Positions 1 to 8,067 of a DNA stretch of 64,000 nucleotides are shown here, in pieces. Under the pieces are notes generated by a model that searched no databases, was not told where the DNA came from, and saw only the letters and a list, made by a program, of their open reading frames with translations. The stretch comes from Asanoa iriomotensis. Its GTDB lineage: Bacteria; Actinomycetota; Actinomycetes; Mycobacteriales; Micromonosporaceae. The first letter of the stretch is position 1, and each line of letters starts with the position of its first letter. A program made the translations under genes and the position numbers. Where the stretch lies: contig NZ_BONC01000006.1 in NCBI RefSeq assembly GCF_016862515.1, forward strand, positions 124,001-188,000, given 5' to 3'.

Positions 1-1
1 C

Positions 2-346
2 AACTGGGCGCAGTTCCTGCCGAAGCTGGCCCGCGTCGACGTGATCCGCGGCGCCGTGACCGGCGTGGCGGCGGACAAGGACACGTTCACCGCACCGCAG
101 ACCCGGGTGGTGAAGTCGTTCGAGGTCGCTTCGGGCCAGCGCCGGGTCACCTTCCGGTACGCGCTGGGCCGCCTGGACGAGCCTTTCTACGTCCGGGTAC
201 GCGGCACGGACGGTCTGCGCTCGCAGCCGGGCTTCCTAGGCGCCTCCGTCGACCCGGTGGGCCCGCAGCTCGACGTCCTGGGCAACTCCGACCCGTGGTC
301 GGACCTCTGGTTCTACTCGAACCCGATCTGGATCATCCCGCGGTGA
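2..346 (+). CDS. C-terminal end of a possible secreted PHP-type hydrolase (partial)
   Basis: The gene runs in from the left edge; frame 2 is open from the first base to the TGA at 344-346, giving about 114 C-terminal residues. The segment reads like a beta-rich tail and ends with DPWSDLWFYSNPIWI. From memory, that ending closes secreted actinobacterial PHP/CehA-type metallohydrolases. The catalytic part lies outside the window, so the family cannot be confirmed. Its stop overlaps the GTG of the next gene by 4 bp (GTGA), which indicates co-transcription. Confidence 0.45.
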   Translation, partial: NWAQFLPKLARVDVIRGAVTGVAADKDTFTAPQTRVVKSFEVASGQRRVTFRYALGRLDEPFYVRVRGTDGLRSQPGFLGASVDPVGPQLDVLGNSDPWSDLWFYSNPIWIIPR

Positions 347-855
347 CCTCCGTCCACATCGGCCTCGACCGCGGCGACGCCACCGTCGCCGCGGCCGAGC
401 ACTGGCTCCACGAGCTGCTCGCCGACATCGACCCCACCGACGTGATGGCGTGCACCCACTTCGTCTCGACGCCGACGCCGCATGTCGCGGTCAGCCTGGC
501 ACTCCCGCGGGCCCTTACGCTGCCGGACCCGGCGGCGGAGTTCGCGGAGGGCGCGCGGATCGCCCGGGACGCGCACGCGGCCGGCACGGCCGGCCGAGCC
601 GTGGTGTTCCCGGGCCAGGACCGGATGACCGGCGTCATGTCGGTCGCGGACCTCCTCGCCGCCGGCGCCATCGACCGGATCAGGGTCCTCGGCAGCGCGG
701 CGCCGCCAGCTCCGTCGACGGAGGTGGACACGCTCGGCTACCTCCGTCCGCAATGGATGGACGGCCGCCTCACGCTGCTCACCCAACCGGCCAACAGCGG
801 CCGCCTGGCCCCGTTCGAGGTCGCCGACCAGCGGGGTTGCTGCTCAGACCACTAA
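343..855 (+). CDS. Unrecognised 170-aa protein, translationally coupled
   Basis: I chose the GTG at 343 because it overlaps the preceding TGA as GTGA; the upstream in-frame ATG at 295 would lie deep inside the preceding gene. The product is soluble, without signal peptide or membrane segment. It has alternating alpha/beta character, with a conserved-looking stretch (SVHIGLDRGDATVAAAEHWL) at the N terminus. It ends tail-to-tail with the methylase on the other strand, overlapping it by a few bases. I do not recognise the family. The coupling suggests a role linked to the truncated upstream hydrolase. Confidence 0.6.
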   Translation: MTSVHIGLDRGDATVAAAEHWLHELLADIDPTDVMACTHFVSTPTPHVAVSLALPRALTLPDPAAEFAEGARIARDAHAAGTAGRAVVFPGQDRMTGVMSVADLLAAGAIDRIRVLGSAAPPAPSTEVDTLGYLRPQWMDGRLTLLTQPANSGRLAPFEVADQRGCCSDH

Positions 856-2927
856 CCAACAGGGTCCACACCGATGGTGCCCGCGGTGAGGCTGTCGCCG
901 ATCTCGCGCGCCAGCACGGCACCACTCGCTGCGGCGTCGTCGAGTCGTGTCCGAAACTCGGCCAGTTGGAGGAAGACCCGCCCGTACTCCTGCTGCTGGT
1001 CCAGGGGCAGCACAGGAATGCTGAGCCGTCTGATGTCGATGCGGAGGGCGCCGCTGACGCCGCTCGACGTGCGGGCCGCGACCCGGACGTTGTCGGTCCG
1101 GGAGATGACGCCCGCGACGAACCACGAGTCGAAGAGGTCCCGGTCGACGCGGATCAGTTGGACTCCCGGTCCGAGCTCGGCCCCGACCTGCTCCGCGGTG
1201 GCCACTCGCGCGGTGATCCGGTGGCCGATGACGGGCACCAGAATGTCACCGGCGGCGACCCGCGGCCCCGGCTCGTCGTCAGCGCCGCGGGCGGCCGTGC
1301 CGGTCGCCGGCCCACCGGACAACGCGTCGGACGGGGTCAGGACAACGGTGGCCGCGCCCTGCCGACCGCGGGAGACCGCTCGCAGGACGGTGATGCTCCC
1401 CGATCGGACCAGATCGGCGACGTCGGCCTGCGGTGCCGATCGCAGCGGCGTCGTCGAGACCTGTCGCACCATGGGCAAGCTTTGCCGTACCCGTTCGATG
1501 AGCTCGTCGAAGTCCTTGATCCTGGCGATGATCTCGGCGGGGTCGGCGGCGACCTCTCGGGCCTGCGCCAGGTAGCGCTGCGGCGTCATGTCGACCTGGT
1601 CGTCGAGCAGCTCGATCGCGGGCACGGCGCGATGGACGGCGGGCTCCTCGGCGTAGCTGCCGGACAGATAGGAACGCCAGGCATTCGCGACGACGTCGAC
1701 GAGGGTACGACCGGCCGGCGCGGCTGTGGCGTCGACGAACAACAGCTCTCCGGACCCGCGCGGGTCGGGCTGGGTCAGCACCCAGACGTGCATCCCGATG
1801 CTCGTCGGTGCCATGAGGCCCGCTGGCAGGGCGACCACCGCCCGCAGCGCGCCACGGCGGATCAGCTCGGCGCGGATGCGACGCCCCGCGGGGCGCGACG
1901 CCGCGGCGGGCGGCATCAGGACCACCGCGGTCCCCTCGGGAGCGAGGTGCGCCAACGCGTGCTGCACCCAGGCGAGCTCGGGCTCCGTCCGCGGTGGCAG
2001 ACCAAAGGTCCAGCGGGCGTCATAGCCGAGCCGGTCGTGACCCCAGTCGTGGATCCCGAACGGAAAGTTCGCGACCACCACGTCCGCCTTCAGGTCCGGA
2101 AACGCGTCCGCGAGCAGGCTGTCGTCGACGCGCACCACCGGCGGCTCCGCGTCGGGCCACTCGCGTCCGGCGCGTAGGTGTACGAACCAGAGGCGCAGCA
2201 AGGCGACGAGGGCGTACTGCGGGTTGATCTCCTGAGCTATACAGCGCGTGCCGGAGCCGGAGCGGAGCGCCTGGTCGGCCGCCATCCGCAGCAGCGATCC
2301 GGTGCCGCAGGTGAAGTCGAACGTCCGGGCTCCGGAGCCGGCCAGGACCAGCATCACCTCGGCCACGTTGTCGGGTGTCCCGGCGAGCCCGGACAGCGAA
2401 TGGGCGGAGGACACGAACTGGCCGTGGAGGTACTCGAAGGCGCTCTCCGGATCCCGTTCGGAGCTGAGCTGGTCGACGGTCTCGAGGATCGTGACCAGCT
2501 CCGGCGTCCACGATTCGGGCAACACGTTCCCGACCCGCTCGGCCAAGTCGGCATCAAGCTTGCGCAGCCTCCTCAGCAGCTCTTGCGGGTTAGGCAGCCG
2601 GTCGGCCATGGCCCCGGCGCGCGCGAGCAGGTGTGCGCCGCAGATGGCGAGCACGTCGTTGATCTGGGCCGCCGGCTGGTAGCTCTCGATGTGTCGCCAG
2701 GCCCACTGCTCGGTGCCCGCCCGGTGCAGCCTGCCGTGCCGGCGGAGCCATTCCTCGACGTGTCGCGCGTCGAAGGACGGGCTCGTCGGTGTGCCGCCGA
2801 TGGGCAACGGGAAGTCGGCGTACCGGCGACGCCAGTTGCTCACCGCCGCCCGGCCCACGTTGGCCAGTCGGGCGATGCCGCTAGCCGTGAGGCTGGCGGA
2901 GCTGGGGATCGTGCTCGGATCGGTCAC
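852..2927 (-). CDS. Orphan N6-adenine DNA methylase with N-terminal HTH
   Basis: A 691-aa protein of the HsdM-like N6 methylase family, which transfers methyl groups from SAM to adenine in DNA. Residues about 10-60 look like a helix-turn-helix (SGIARLANVGRAAVSNWRRR). Residues about 160-400 hold the catalytic domain, with SAM motif I as FDFTCGTG at 203-210 and the catalytic tetrapeptide as NFPF at 287-290, where NPPF/NPPY is usual. The last ~250 residues resemble the target-recognition region of type I specificity proteins. No HsdR or HsdS gene lies beside it. It may be a solitary methylase or part of a defence system. Position at the edge of a CRISPR-containing island supports a defence role. 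Confidence 0.75.
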   Translation of the reverse strand: MTDPSTIPSSASLTASGIARLANVGRAAVSNWRRRYADFPLPIGGTPTSPSFDARHVEEWLRRHGRLHRAGTEQWAWRHIESYQPAAQINDVLAICGAHLLARAGAMADRLPNPQELLRRLRKLDADLAERVGNVLPESWTPELVTILETVDQLSSERDPESAFEYLHGQFVSSAHSLSGLAGTPDNVAEVMLVLAGSGARTFDFTCGTGSLLRMAADQALRSGSGTRCIAQEINPQYALVALLRLWFVHLRAGREWPDAEPPVVRVDDSLLADAFPDLKADVVVANFPFGIHDWGHDRLGYDARWTFGLPPRTEPELAWVQHALAHLAPEGTAVVLMPPAAASRPAGRRIRAELIRRGALRAVVALPAGLMAPTSIGMHVWVLTQPDPRGSGELLFVDATAAPAGRTLVDVVANAWRSYLSGSYAEEPAVHRAVPAIELLDDQVDMTPQRYLAQAREVAADPAEIIARIKDFDELIERVRQSLPMVRQVSTTPLRSAPQADVADLVRSGSITVLRAVSRGRQGAATVVLTPSDALSGGPATGTAARGADDEPGPRVAAGDILVPVIGHRITARVATAEQVGAELGPGVQLIRVDRDLFDSWFVAGVISRTDNVRVAARTSSGVSGALRIDIRRLSIPVLPLDQQQEYGRVFLQLAEFRTRLDDAAASGAVLAREIGDSLTAGTIGVDPVG

Positions 2928-3020
2928 GCGTGAACATTAGCACCAGGAGTTCACTTGTGTATACGGTTCACAGTGGATATCGTCATCGCTGGTTGCATTC
3001 ACAAGCCGCATGGAGGACCA

Positions 3021-3191
3021 ATGCCGCGTCGGGGGCACAGCACCACCATCGGGAAATTCGCCAAGGTGTTCCACGACCGCCGGGCGTCCGACATCCGCAT
3101 GCTGGGCGAACTGCTGCGTCGCGAACAGCGTGCCAAGTCGGCCACCCGGGAGGAGAACACCGCCCGGAAGCCGGGCACCGTGCTCCGCTGA
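3021..3191 (+). CDS. Small basic protein, 57 aa, unknown
   Basis: An ATG at 3021 is preceded by a GGAGG ribosome binding site at about 3012-3016. The product is highly charged and basic (MPRRGHSTTIGKFAKVF...), with no membrane segment, and looks like a helical nucleic-acid-associated or adaptor peptide. It lies 35 bp before another strong Shine-Dalgarno that leads into the HDVFGH gene, so the two probably form a unit. In-frame starts further upstream (2955) lack a ribosome binding site. Family not recognised. Confidence 0.5.
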   Translation: MPRRGHSTTIGKFAKVFHDRRASDIRMLGELLRREQRAKSATREENTARKPGTVLR

Positions 3192-3236
3192 TCCAACGTT
3201 CAGCTCGCCACAACCTGAGGAGGACCATGAACACCG

Positions 3237-3896
3237 TTGCTCGCGTCCGCGTCGCCGCCCACTGCGTCGTTTCCGCCCGTCGCGCACCTGCTCGCCGGCT
3301 CAAGGCGGTTCGCGCACGATTCCACGCCGCCGGAGGAATATGCGCGTGTACGGCTTGATCCGCTGGTCGGTACGGCCATCGCGGACGCGTACGTGGCCGC
3401 CCCGATCCGCGACGAGCGGGCCTATCCGGCGTACGCGGCGTTCTGCCGCGAGACGCTTGCGCAGTACCACTTCTTGGTCGGGCGGGTCGAGTTCGGGGGC
3501 CTGGGCGTTGACGTTCGCGTGGTCGACGAGGACCCGTACGCGGACGCCGAGTCCATGATCGAAGACGCCCGTCGGAGTCGGCTGAAGGTGTGGGCCAGCA
3601 CGGCCACGGGCAACCCGCACCCGTACCTCAGCGACAACGAGAACGACATGTTCCGGGCGGTGCACGACGTGTTCGGGCACGCGGCCATCGGTCGTGGGTT
3701 CGACCGGCATGGCGAGGAGGCGGCCTGGATGAAGCACAGCCGCATGTACTCGCCGCTCGCCGGGCGCGCTCTGGCGACCGAGACGCGCGGGCAGAACTGC
3801 GCGCGGATCTTCGGCTACACCGACGGGCAGTTCGCCGAGCAGAAGGTCGCGCTGCTGCCCAGAGCGTTCAGCGACCGGCCGGTCGCTGTGTACTGA
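3237..3896 (+). CDS. Phage-like protein with HDVFGH motif, unknown function
   Basis: About 219 aa, soluble. The core from residue ~30 (DSTPPEEYARVRLDP) is well formed, with PHPYLSDNENDMFR at ~127-140, HDVFGH at 143-148, and glutamates at 160/161 and 182. From memory, similar proteins occur in actinobacteriophages and actinomycetes as hypotheticals. The HxxxxH plus later Glu spacing recalls the iron-binding facial triad of aromatic amino acid hydroxylases; this is only a motif resemblance. The start is unclear. The strong GAGGAGG at 3217-3223 serves an ATG at 3227 in another reading frame, and only a TTG at 3237 opens this frame. A one-base error near 3230-3240 would join them. Confidence 0.6.
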   Translation: MLASASPPTASFPPVAHLLAGSRRFAHDSTPPEEYARVRLDPLVGTAIADAYVAAPIRDERAYPAYAAFCRETLAQYHFLVGRVEFGGLGVDVRVVDEDPYADAESMIEDARRSRLKVWASTATGNPHPYLSDNENDMFRAVHDVFGHAAIGRGFDRHGEEAAWMKHSRMYSPLAGRALATETRGQNCARIFGYTDGQFAEQKVALLPRAFSDRPVAVY

Positions 3897-5139
3897 CCGT
3901 TGCGATCTCGCGCCGGAGGTCGCGCACGACGGCGGCCTCCGGACCCCGGGCGCGGATCAGATCATCGAGTACGGCGTGCATCAGGCGTAGCGCCCGGTCG
4001 TACTCGCCGAGAGGCAGGTGGGCCCGGGCGGCGCGCAACCTGGCCTCGACGACGCGGTGATCGTCGGCACCGTGGCGCCGCGTCCGCAGTTCGACGAGCC
4101 GCCGCCAGTGCCGGGCGGCGGCTCGGTGCTCGCCGTCGGCCTCCAGTCGCTCGGCCCGCGCCGCGGTCGGCTCCGCCTCGTCGTCCTTCGCAGGTCGTGC
4201 GGCCGGGGTGCGCCACTGCGCGGGCACCCGGCCGACGATCGCGGCGTACGCCTGGACCGCCCCGGTCGGATCGTCGACGACGCCCGGGATCGGCGGTAGC
4301 TCACGGGCGAGCGGAGCGAGCGTGGCGTAGACCTCCGCCGCCGTCGCGGGCCGGTCCGCCGGATCGGTCGCCAGCAGCGCGTGGACCAGGTCGTCGAGTG
4401 TGTCGGGGACGTCCGGCCGGAACTGGACGGGACGTGGGGGAGGGGTGCTCAGTTGGTGCCGCACCATGGTCAGGGTGGTGGCGCCGTCGAACGGCGGCCG
4501 GGCGGTGAGCAGGTCGTAGAGCGTCGCTCCGAGACCGTACAGGTCGGTGCGCTGGTCGGCCGGACCGCCGGAGATCTGCTCGGGTGCCATGTAGCCCAAC
4601 GTGCCGACGCTCTGACCGCTGAGCGTGATCCGCGAGTAGCGGTCGTCGTCGGGCATCGTCGCCAGCCCGAAGTCGAGGACCTTGACGGCCCCGCTCGGAT
4701 GGAGCATGACGTTGCTCGGCTTGATGTCGCGATGGATCAGTCCGATGTGGTCGGCGGCCACCAGCACGCCGCAGATCTGAGCGCCGATCGCGGCCACCCA
4801 GGCGACCGGAACGGGACTCTGCTCGGCGATCAGGTCCTTCAGGTCGGTCCCGGCGATCTTCTCGATCACCACGTACGGGCGACCGTCGTGTTCGCCGAGA
4901 TCGTAGACGGCCGGCACCCCGGGATGATCGAGCCGAGCGGTCAACAGAGCCTCGCGGCGGAACCGCCGCACTCCTGCGAGGTCCATGGCGGCCGCGTCGA
5001 CCAGCTTGACGATCACCGCCCGGTCGAGCAACGTGTCGTCGGCGGGCCAGACCTCGCCCATCCCCTTGTGTGCCAAGGGAAACCGGCCGAGTTCGTACCG
5101 GCCTCCCAGGAGCGCGCCCGCGACCACACGACAGAGCAT
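3868..5139 (-). CDS. Ser/Thr protein kinase with repeat-like C-terminal tail
   Basis: A soluble Hanks-type kinase of about 423 aa starting at the ATG at 5139; an in-frame start at 5226 would enter the divergent promoter region. Visible landmarks are the glycine loop KGMGEVW (25-31), catalytic Lys45, HRDIKPSN with Asp138, DFG with Asp156, and the APEQ loop. The usual transmembrane helix is absent. Residues ~320-423 are alpha-helical and TPR-like (ERLEADGEHRAAARHWRRL). The gene is divergent from the helicase-Cascade operon and shares its ~150-bp promoter region. It could phosphorylate components of that system, but no sequence feature proves this. The end converges with the HDVFGH gene, overlapping it by 29 bp. 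Confidence 0.85.
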   Translation of the reverse strand: MLCRVVAGALLGGRYELGRFPLAHKGMGEVWPADDTLLDRAVIVKLVDAAAMDLAGVRRFRREALLTARLDHPGVPAVYDLGEHDGRPYVVIEKIAGTDLKDLIAEQSPVPVAWVAAIGAQICGVLVAADHIGLIHRDIKPSNVMLHPSGAVKVLDFGLATMPDDDRYSRITLSGQSVGTLGYMAPEQISGGPADQRTDLYGLGATLYDLLTARPPFDGATTLTMVRHQLSTPPPRPVQFRPDVPDTLDDLVHALLATDPADRPATAAEVYATLAPLARELPPIPGVVDDPTGAVQAYAAIVGRVPAQWRTPAARPAKDDEAEPTAARAERLEADGEHRAAARHWRRLVELRTRRHGADDHRVVEARLRAARAHLPLGEYDRALRLMHAVLDDLIRARGPEAAVVRDLRREIATVSTQRPAGR

Positions 5140-5163
5140 ATCGGCGGCTCGGGTGATGGTTCC

Positions 5164-5179
5164 GAGCCGAGTACGGCTC
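5164..5179. promoter_or_regulatory. Inverted repeat in the kinase/cas-operon divergent promoter
   Basis: GAGCCG and CGGCTC arms of 6 bp are separated by 4 bp. A short palindrome CGTGATCACG follows at 5202-5211. Both lie between the kinase start (5139) and the helicase start (5289), where a regulator of either transcription unit would bind. No clear -10/-35 pair was found. Assignment as an operator is inference. Confidence 0.25.
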
Positions 5180-5288
5180 AGGTGTGGCCGATCTGGTGAA
5201 TCGTGATCACGAAAGGATTGTTGCAAGCGCCGTTCACAAGGTGCTTCAATGTGGAGCTACTGAGGACGCCCGACGACCGGGGGAAGGC

Positions 5289-7357
5289 ATGGCTGACTTG
5301 GCCATCGACCGTGGGTTCCTTCCCGCGTACGCGAGGTTGCAACGCCGGGTGCAGGACGCCGTCGTCGCCGCCATCGGCAAGTTCGCCGCGCACACCCACG
5401 CCGGATTGCACCTCGAACGGCTGGCCGGAGCGCGCGACCCGAACATCCGCACGATCCGCATCGACCGTTTCTACCGCGGCGTCGTCCTCGCCCTCGGCGA
5501 GGACAGGTACGCCCTGCTCGACGTCCTGCCGCACGACGACGCGATCGCGTTCGCGGTGCGGCGGCGCTTCACCGTCAACCAGGTGCTCGGCGTGCTCGAG
5601 ATGCGCGACGAGGCGGGCATCGAGGAGTTCTCCCGCGGACAACCAGCCGGACCGACCAGCGCCGGGCTGTTCGACCACGCGTCCGACAAGGATCTCGTGC
5701 GACTCGGTATCGACGAGGATCTCGTGCCGCTGCTGCGCGTGATCAGCACCGACCGGCAACTGGAGAGCCTCGACGGGCGGCTGCCCGACACGCAACTCGA
5801 CGTCCTCCGCGGGCTGGCCAGCGGGATGCCGGTCGAGGAGGTCTGGTCCGAGCTGGCCGCCCGCGTCGTGTCGGGTGTGGACACCGACGACCTGCTCGCG
5901 GCCGCACGCCGTACCCCCGAACGGATCCGTTTCGTCTCCGGTCCGGTCGAGCTGGCGGCGATTCTCGACCATCCCTTCGACGCGTGGCGGGTCTTCCTCC
6001 ACCCCACCCAACGTGACGTCGCCTACCGCGAGTTCTACAGCGGTCCCGCTCTGGTGACCGGGAGCGCCGGCACCGGCAAGACGGTCACCGGTCTGCACCG
6101 GGCCGCGTTTCTCGCCGAGCGGCTGACCGACCAGAGCGCCAAGGTGCTGGTGACCACGTTCACGCGGGCAGTCGCCGACTCCCTGCGCCGCCAGCTCCAT
6201 CGCCTGAACGCGGACCCGGCCGTCCGAGCCCGCATCGACGTCGTCAGCGTCGACAAGCTGGCCTACGAGGTCGCCGTCCGAGGTGGCCAGCGGTTCACGA
6301 TCGCGGAGAACGCCGTCGCGGATCAACTGTGGGAGTCCGCCGCGGCGTTCGGGTTCACCGGGGCGTTTCTCAAGCGAGAGTGGGAGCAGGTCGTCCTGGC
6401 CCAGCAACTGACCACGGTGGAGGATTATCGGGCCGTCAAGCGGGCCGGCCGTGGCGAGGGCTTGCGTGCCGCCCAGCGCGACCAGGTGTGGGCCGCGATC
6501 GAAGCCGTGCGGCACGAGCTGGCCAGGCGCCGGCTGCGCACCCACACGCAGCTCGCCGACGACGCGGCGGCGCTCGCCCGTCGGTCGCCGCCGCCCTATC
6601 GACACGTCGTCGTCGACGAAGGCCAGGACCTGCACCCGGCGCAGTGGCGCCTGCTGCGTGCGCTGGTGACCCCCGGGCCCAACGACATGTTCCTGTTGGC
6701 CGATCCCTACCAGCGCATCTACGACAGTCACGTCTCGCTCGCGCGGCTCGGCATCCAGGTTCGGGGCCGAGCGCGCCGGCTCACGGTCAACTACCGCACC
6801 ACGCACGAGATCCTCGACCTGTCGGTCAAGGTGCTCGGCGGCGACGCCGCCGTCGGCCTGGACGGAAACGGCGACACGCTGCGTGGCTATCGCTCGGTCA
6901 CCCGCGGCGCCACACCGGTCGTCGCCGCGTGGACCGACCGCGACAGCGAGCTGGAAGGGCTGATCGAACGCGTGGGCACCTGGCTGGACCAGGGCGTGGA
7001 GCCGCACGCGATCGCCGTGGCCGTCCGCACCGGCCAACTCGTGGCGACCATCGCCAGGCTCCTGAGCGACGCCCACATCCCCGTCGCGGACGAGAGGCGG
7101 GGAGTCGACGGCGTGCACGTCGCCACCATGCATCGACTGAAGGGCCTGGAGTTCCAGTGCCTCGCCGCCGTCGGGCTCGACGCGAACGTCCTTCCCGCGC
7201 GGCAGGCCCTCACGCCCGCGACGGTGGACCGGCACGCCCACGACAGGACCTGCGGCGGGAACGCTGCCTTCTGTTCGTCGCCCTGACCCGGGCCCGTGAC
7301 GTCCTCTACCTTTCGCACAGCGGCGCGCCCAGCCCGCTGCTGCCGGCAGCGCCATGA
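5289..7357 (+). CDS. UvrD/Rep-family helicase with N-terminal RelE-like domain (frameshifted)
   Basis: A superfamily 1 DNA helicase. The ATG at 5289 has a GGGGAAGG Shine-Dalgarno. Residues ~1-110 match the RelE/ParE-like fold seen fused to actinobacterial UvrD proteins (RIDRFYRGVVLAL, LPHDDA). The helicase core has Walker A GSAGTGKT at 258-265, DEGQD at 443-447, NYRTTHEI, and HRLKGLEF near the end. In the raw frame the protein stops at 7286 with an unrelated tail. One frame over, RERCLLFVALTRARDVLY (motif VI) continues to the TGA at 7355-7357. A single missing C in GAC[C]AGG near 7243 explains the break. The restored stop overlaps the next ATG (ATGA), so this gene heads the cas operon. With the break it lacks motif VI and should be inactive. 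Confidence 0.85.
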
Positions 7358-8037
7358 AGCACCGGGGACCCGGCCTAGGCGAGGCGGCGCGGTCGGTCTG
7401 GGGCAAGACCGACCGCACGGGAACGTCCCCGGCGGGTTGGCTGCCGCTCTGGCGTCACCTCGCCGACTCGGCCGACGTGGCCGGTCACCTGTGGGACCAC
7501 TGGCTGAGCGCTTCGGTGCGCCGGCTCGTCGAGGCGAAGCCGTCCGAGGACACGGCGGCGAAAGAGCTCAAGGCCGACGGCTTCCGCCTGGACGGTGTGG
7601 CCGCGCCCGGCGTGCCGCCGATCGGCTGGCTGTCCGGCGGAGTCGGCGAAGTCGACGACCGCGCCGGGCAAGGCCATGTGCGCGACACCGACGGGGAGTC
7701 CGTCGAGGTCCTCCTGCTGGTCCGTAGCCCCGACGGGTTGGTCCTGCCGCCCTGGATCGAGGGTGGGGGAGTGCCGGTGCCGATCGGCAGCGTCCCACCC
7801 TGGCCCCTGCCACGGCGGATCGCCCGCTGCACCCTGCCACTCCCACGCGCGATGACCAGCGACGCCGTCCTCGCCGAGCTGGGCCTGCGCAACGACCTGC
7901 GCGCTTGGCAGGCAAGCCACTGGCTCGCCGGTGAGCTCGTCCTCGACGTCGACGCGGACGGCTGGGCGGCGCTCGCCGGCTTCGAGCTCGAGTACGACGT
8001 GGACGAAGGATTGCGGGTCACGCGTGCCACCGCGTGA
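7354..8037 (+). CDS. Internally deleted Cas3 remnant ('mini-Cas3')
   Basis: 227 aa where type I-E Cas3 is normally ~900-950. Residues ~1-55 match the start of actinobacterial Cas3 (ARSVWGKTD, GWLPLWRHLADSADVAGHLW). Residues ~75-227 match its C-terminal domain (GHVRDTDGESVEVLLLV, LPPW, LAGFELEYDVDEGLRVT). Everything between is missing: the HD metal ligands (Cas3 would show a GxHDxGK-type motif), Walker A, DEAH/DExD box and RecA2. The reading frame is intact, the ATG overlaps the helicase stop (ATGA), and cas8e starts 30 bp downstream. In full-length Cas3 the HD and C-terminal regions lie near Cse1, so a docking or adaptor role is possible; this is inference. No nuclease or helicase activity can be expected. 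Confidence 0.8.
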   Translation: MKHRGPGLGEAARSVWGKTDRTGTSPAGWLPLWRHLADSADVAGHLWDHWLSASVRRLVEAKPSEDTAAKELKADGFRLDGVAAPGVPPIGWLSGGVGEVDDRAGQGHVRDTDGESVEVLLLVRSPDGLVLPPWIEGGGVPVPIGSVPPWPLPRRIARCTLPLPRAMTSDAVLAELGLRNDLRAWQASHWLAGELVLDVDADGWAALAGFELEYDVDEGLRVTRATA

Positions 8038-8067
8038 GACCCGCCGGTCGTGAAGGAGGCGCCACCG

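Noticed and set aside
2955-3020. Longer 78-aa form of the small basic protein
   Set aside because: No ribosome binding site at 2955, while the ATG at 3021 has GGAGG.
5178-7418. 746-aa minus-strand open frame over the helicase
   Set aside because: Antisense shadow of a high-GC gene; no domain pattern, whereas the plus frame shows all helicase motifs.
7354-8037. Hidden HD nuclease or helicase motifs of Cas3 in other frames
   Set aside because: The interval is only 684 bp and none of the three plus frames contains an HD or Walker motif, so the core is physically absent.
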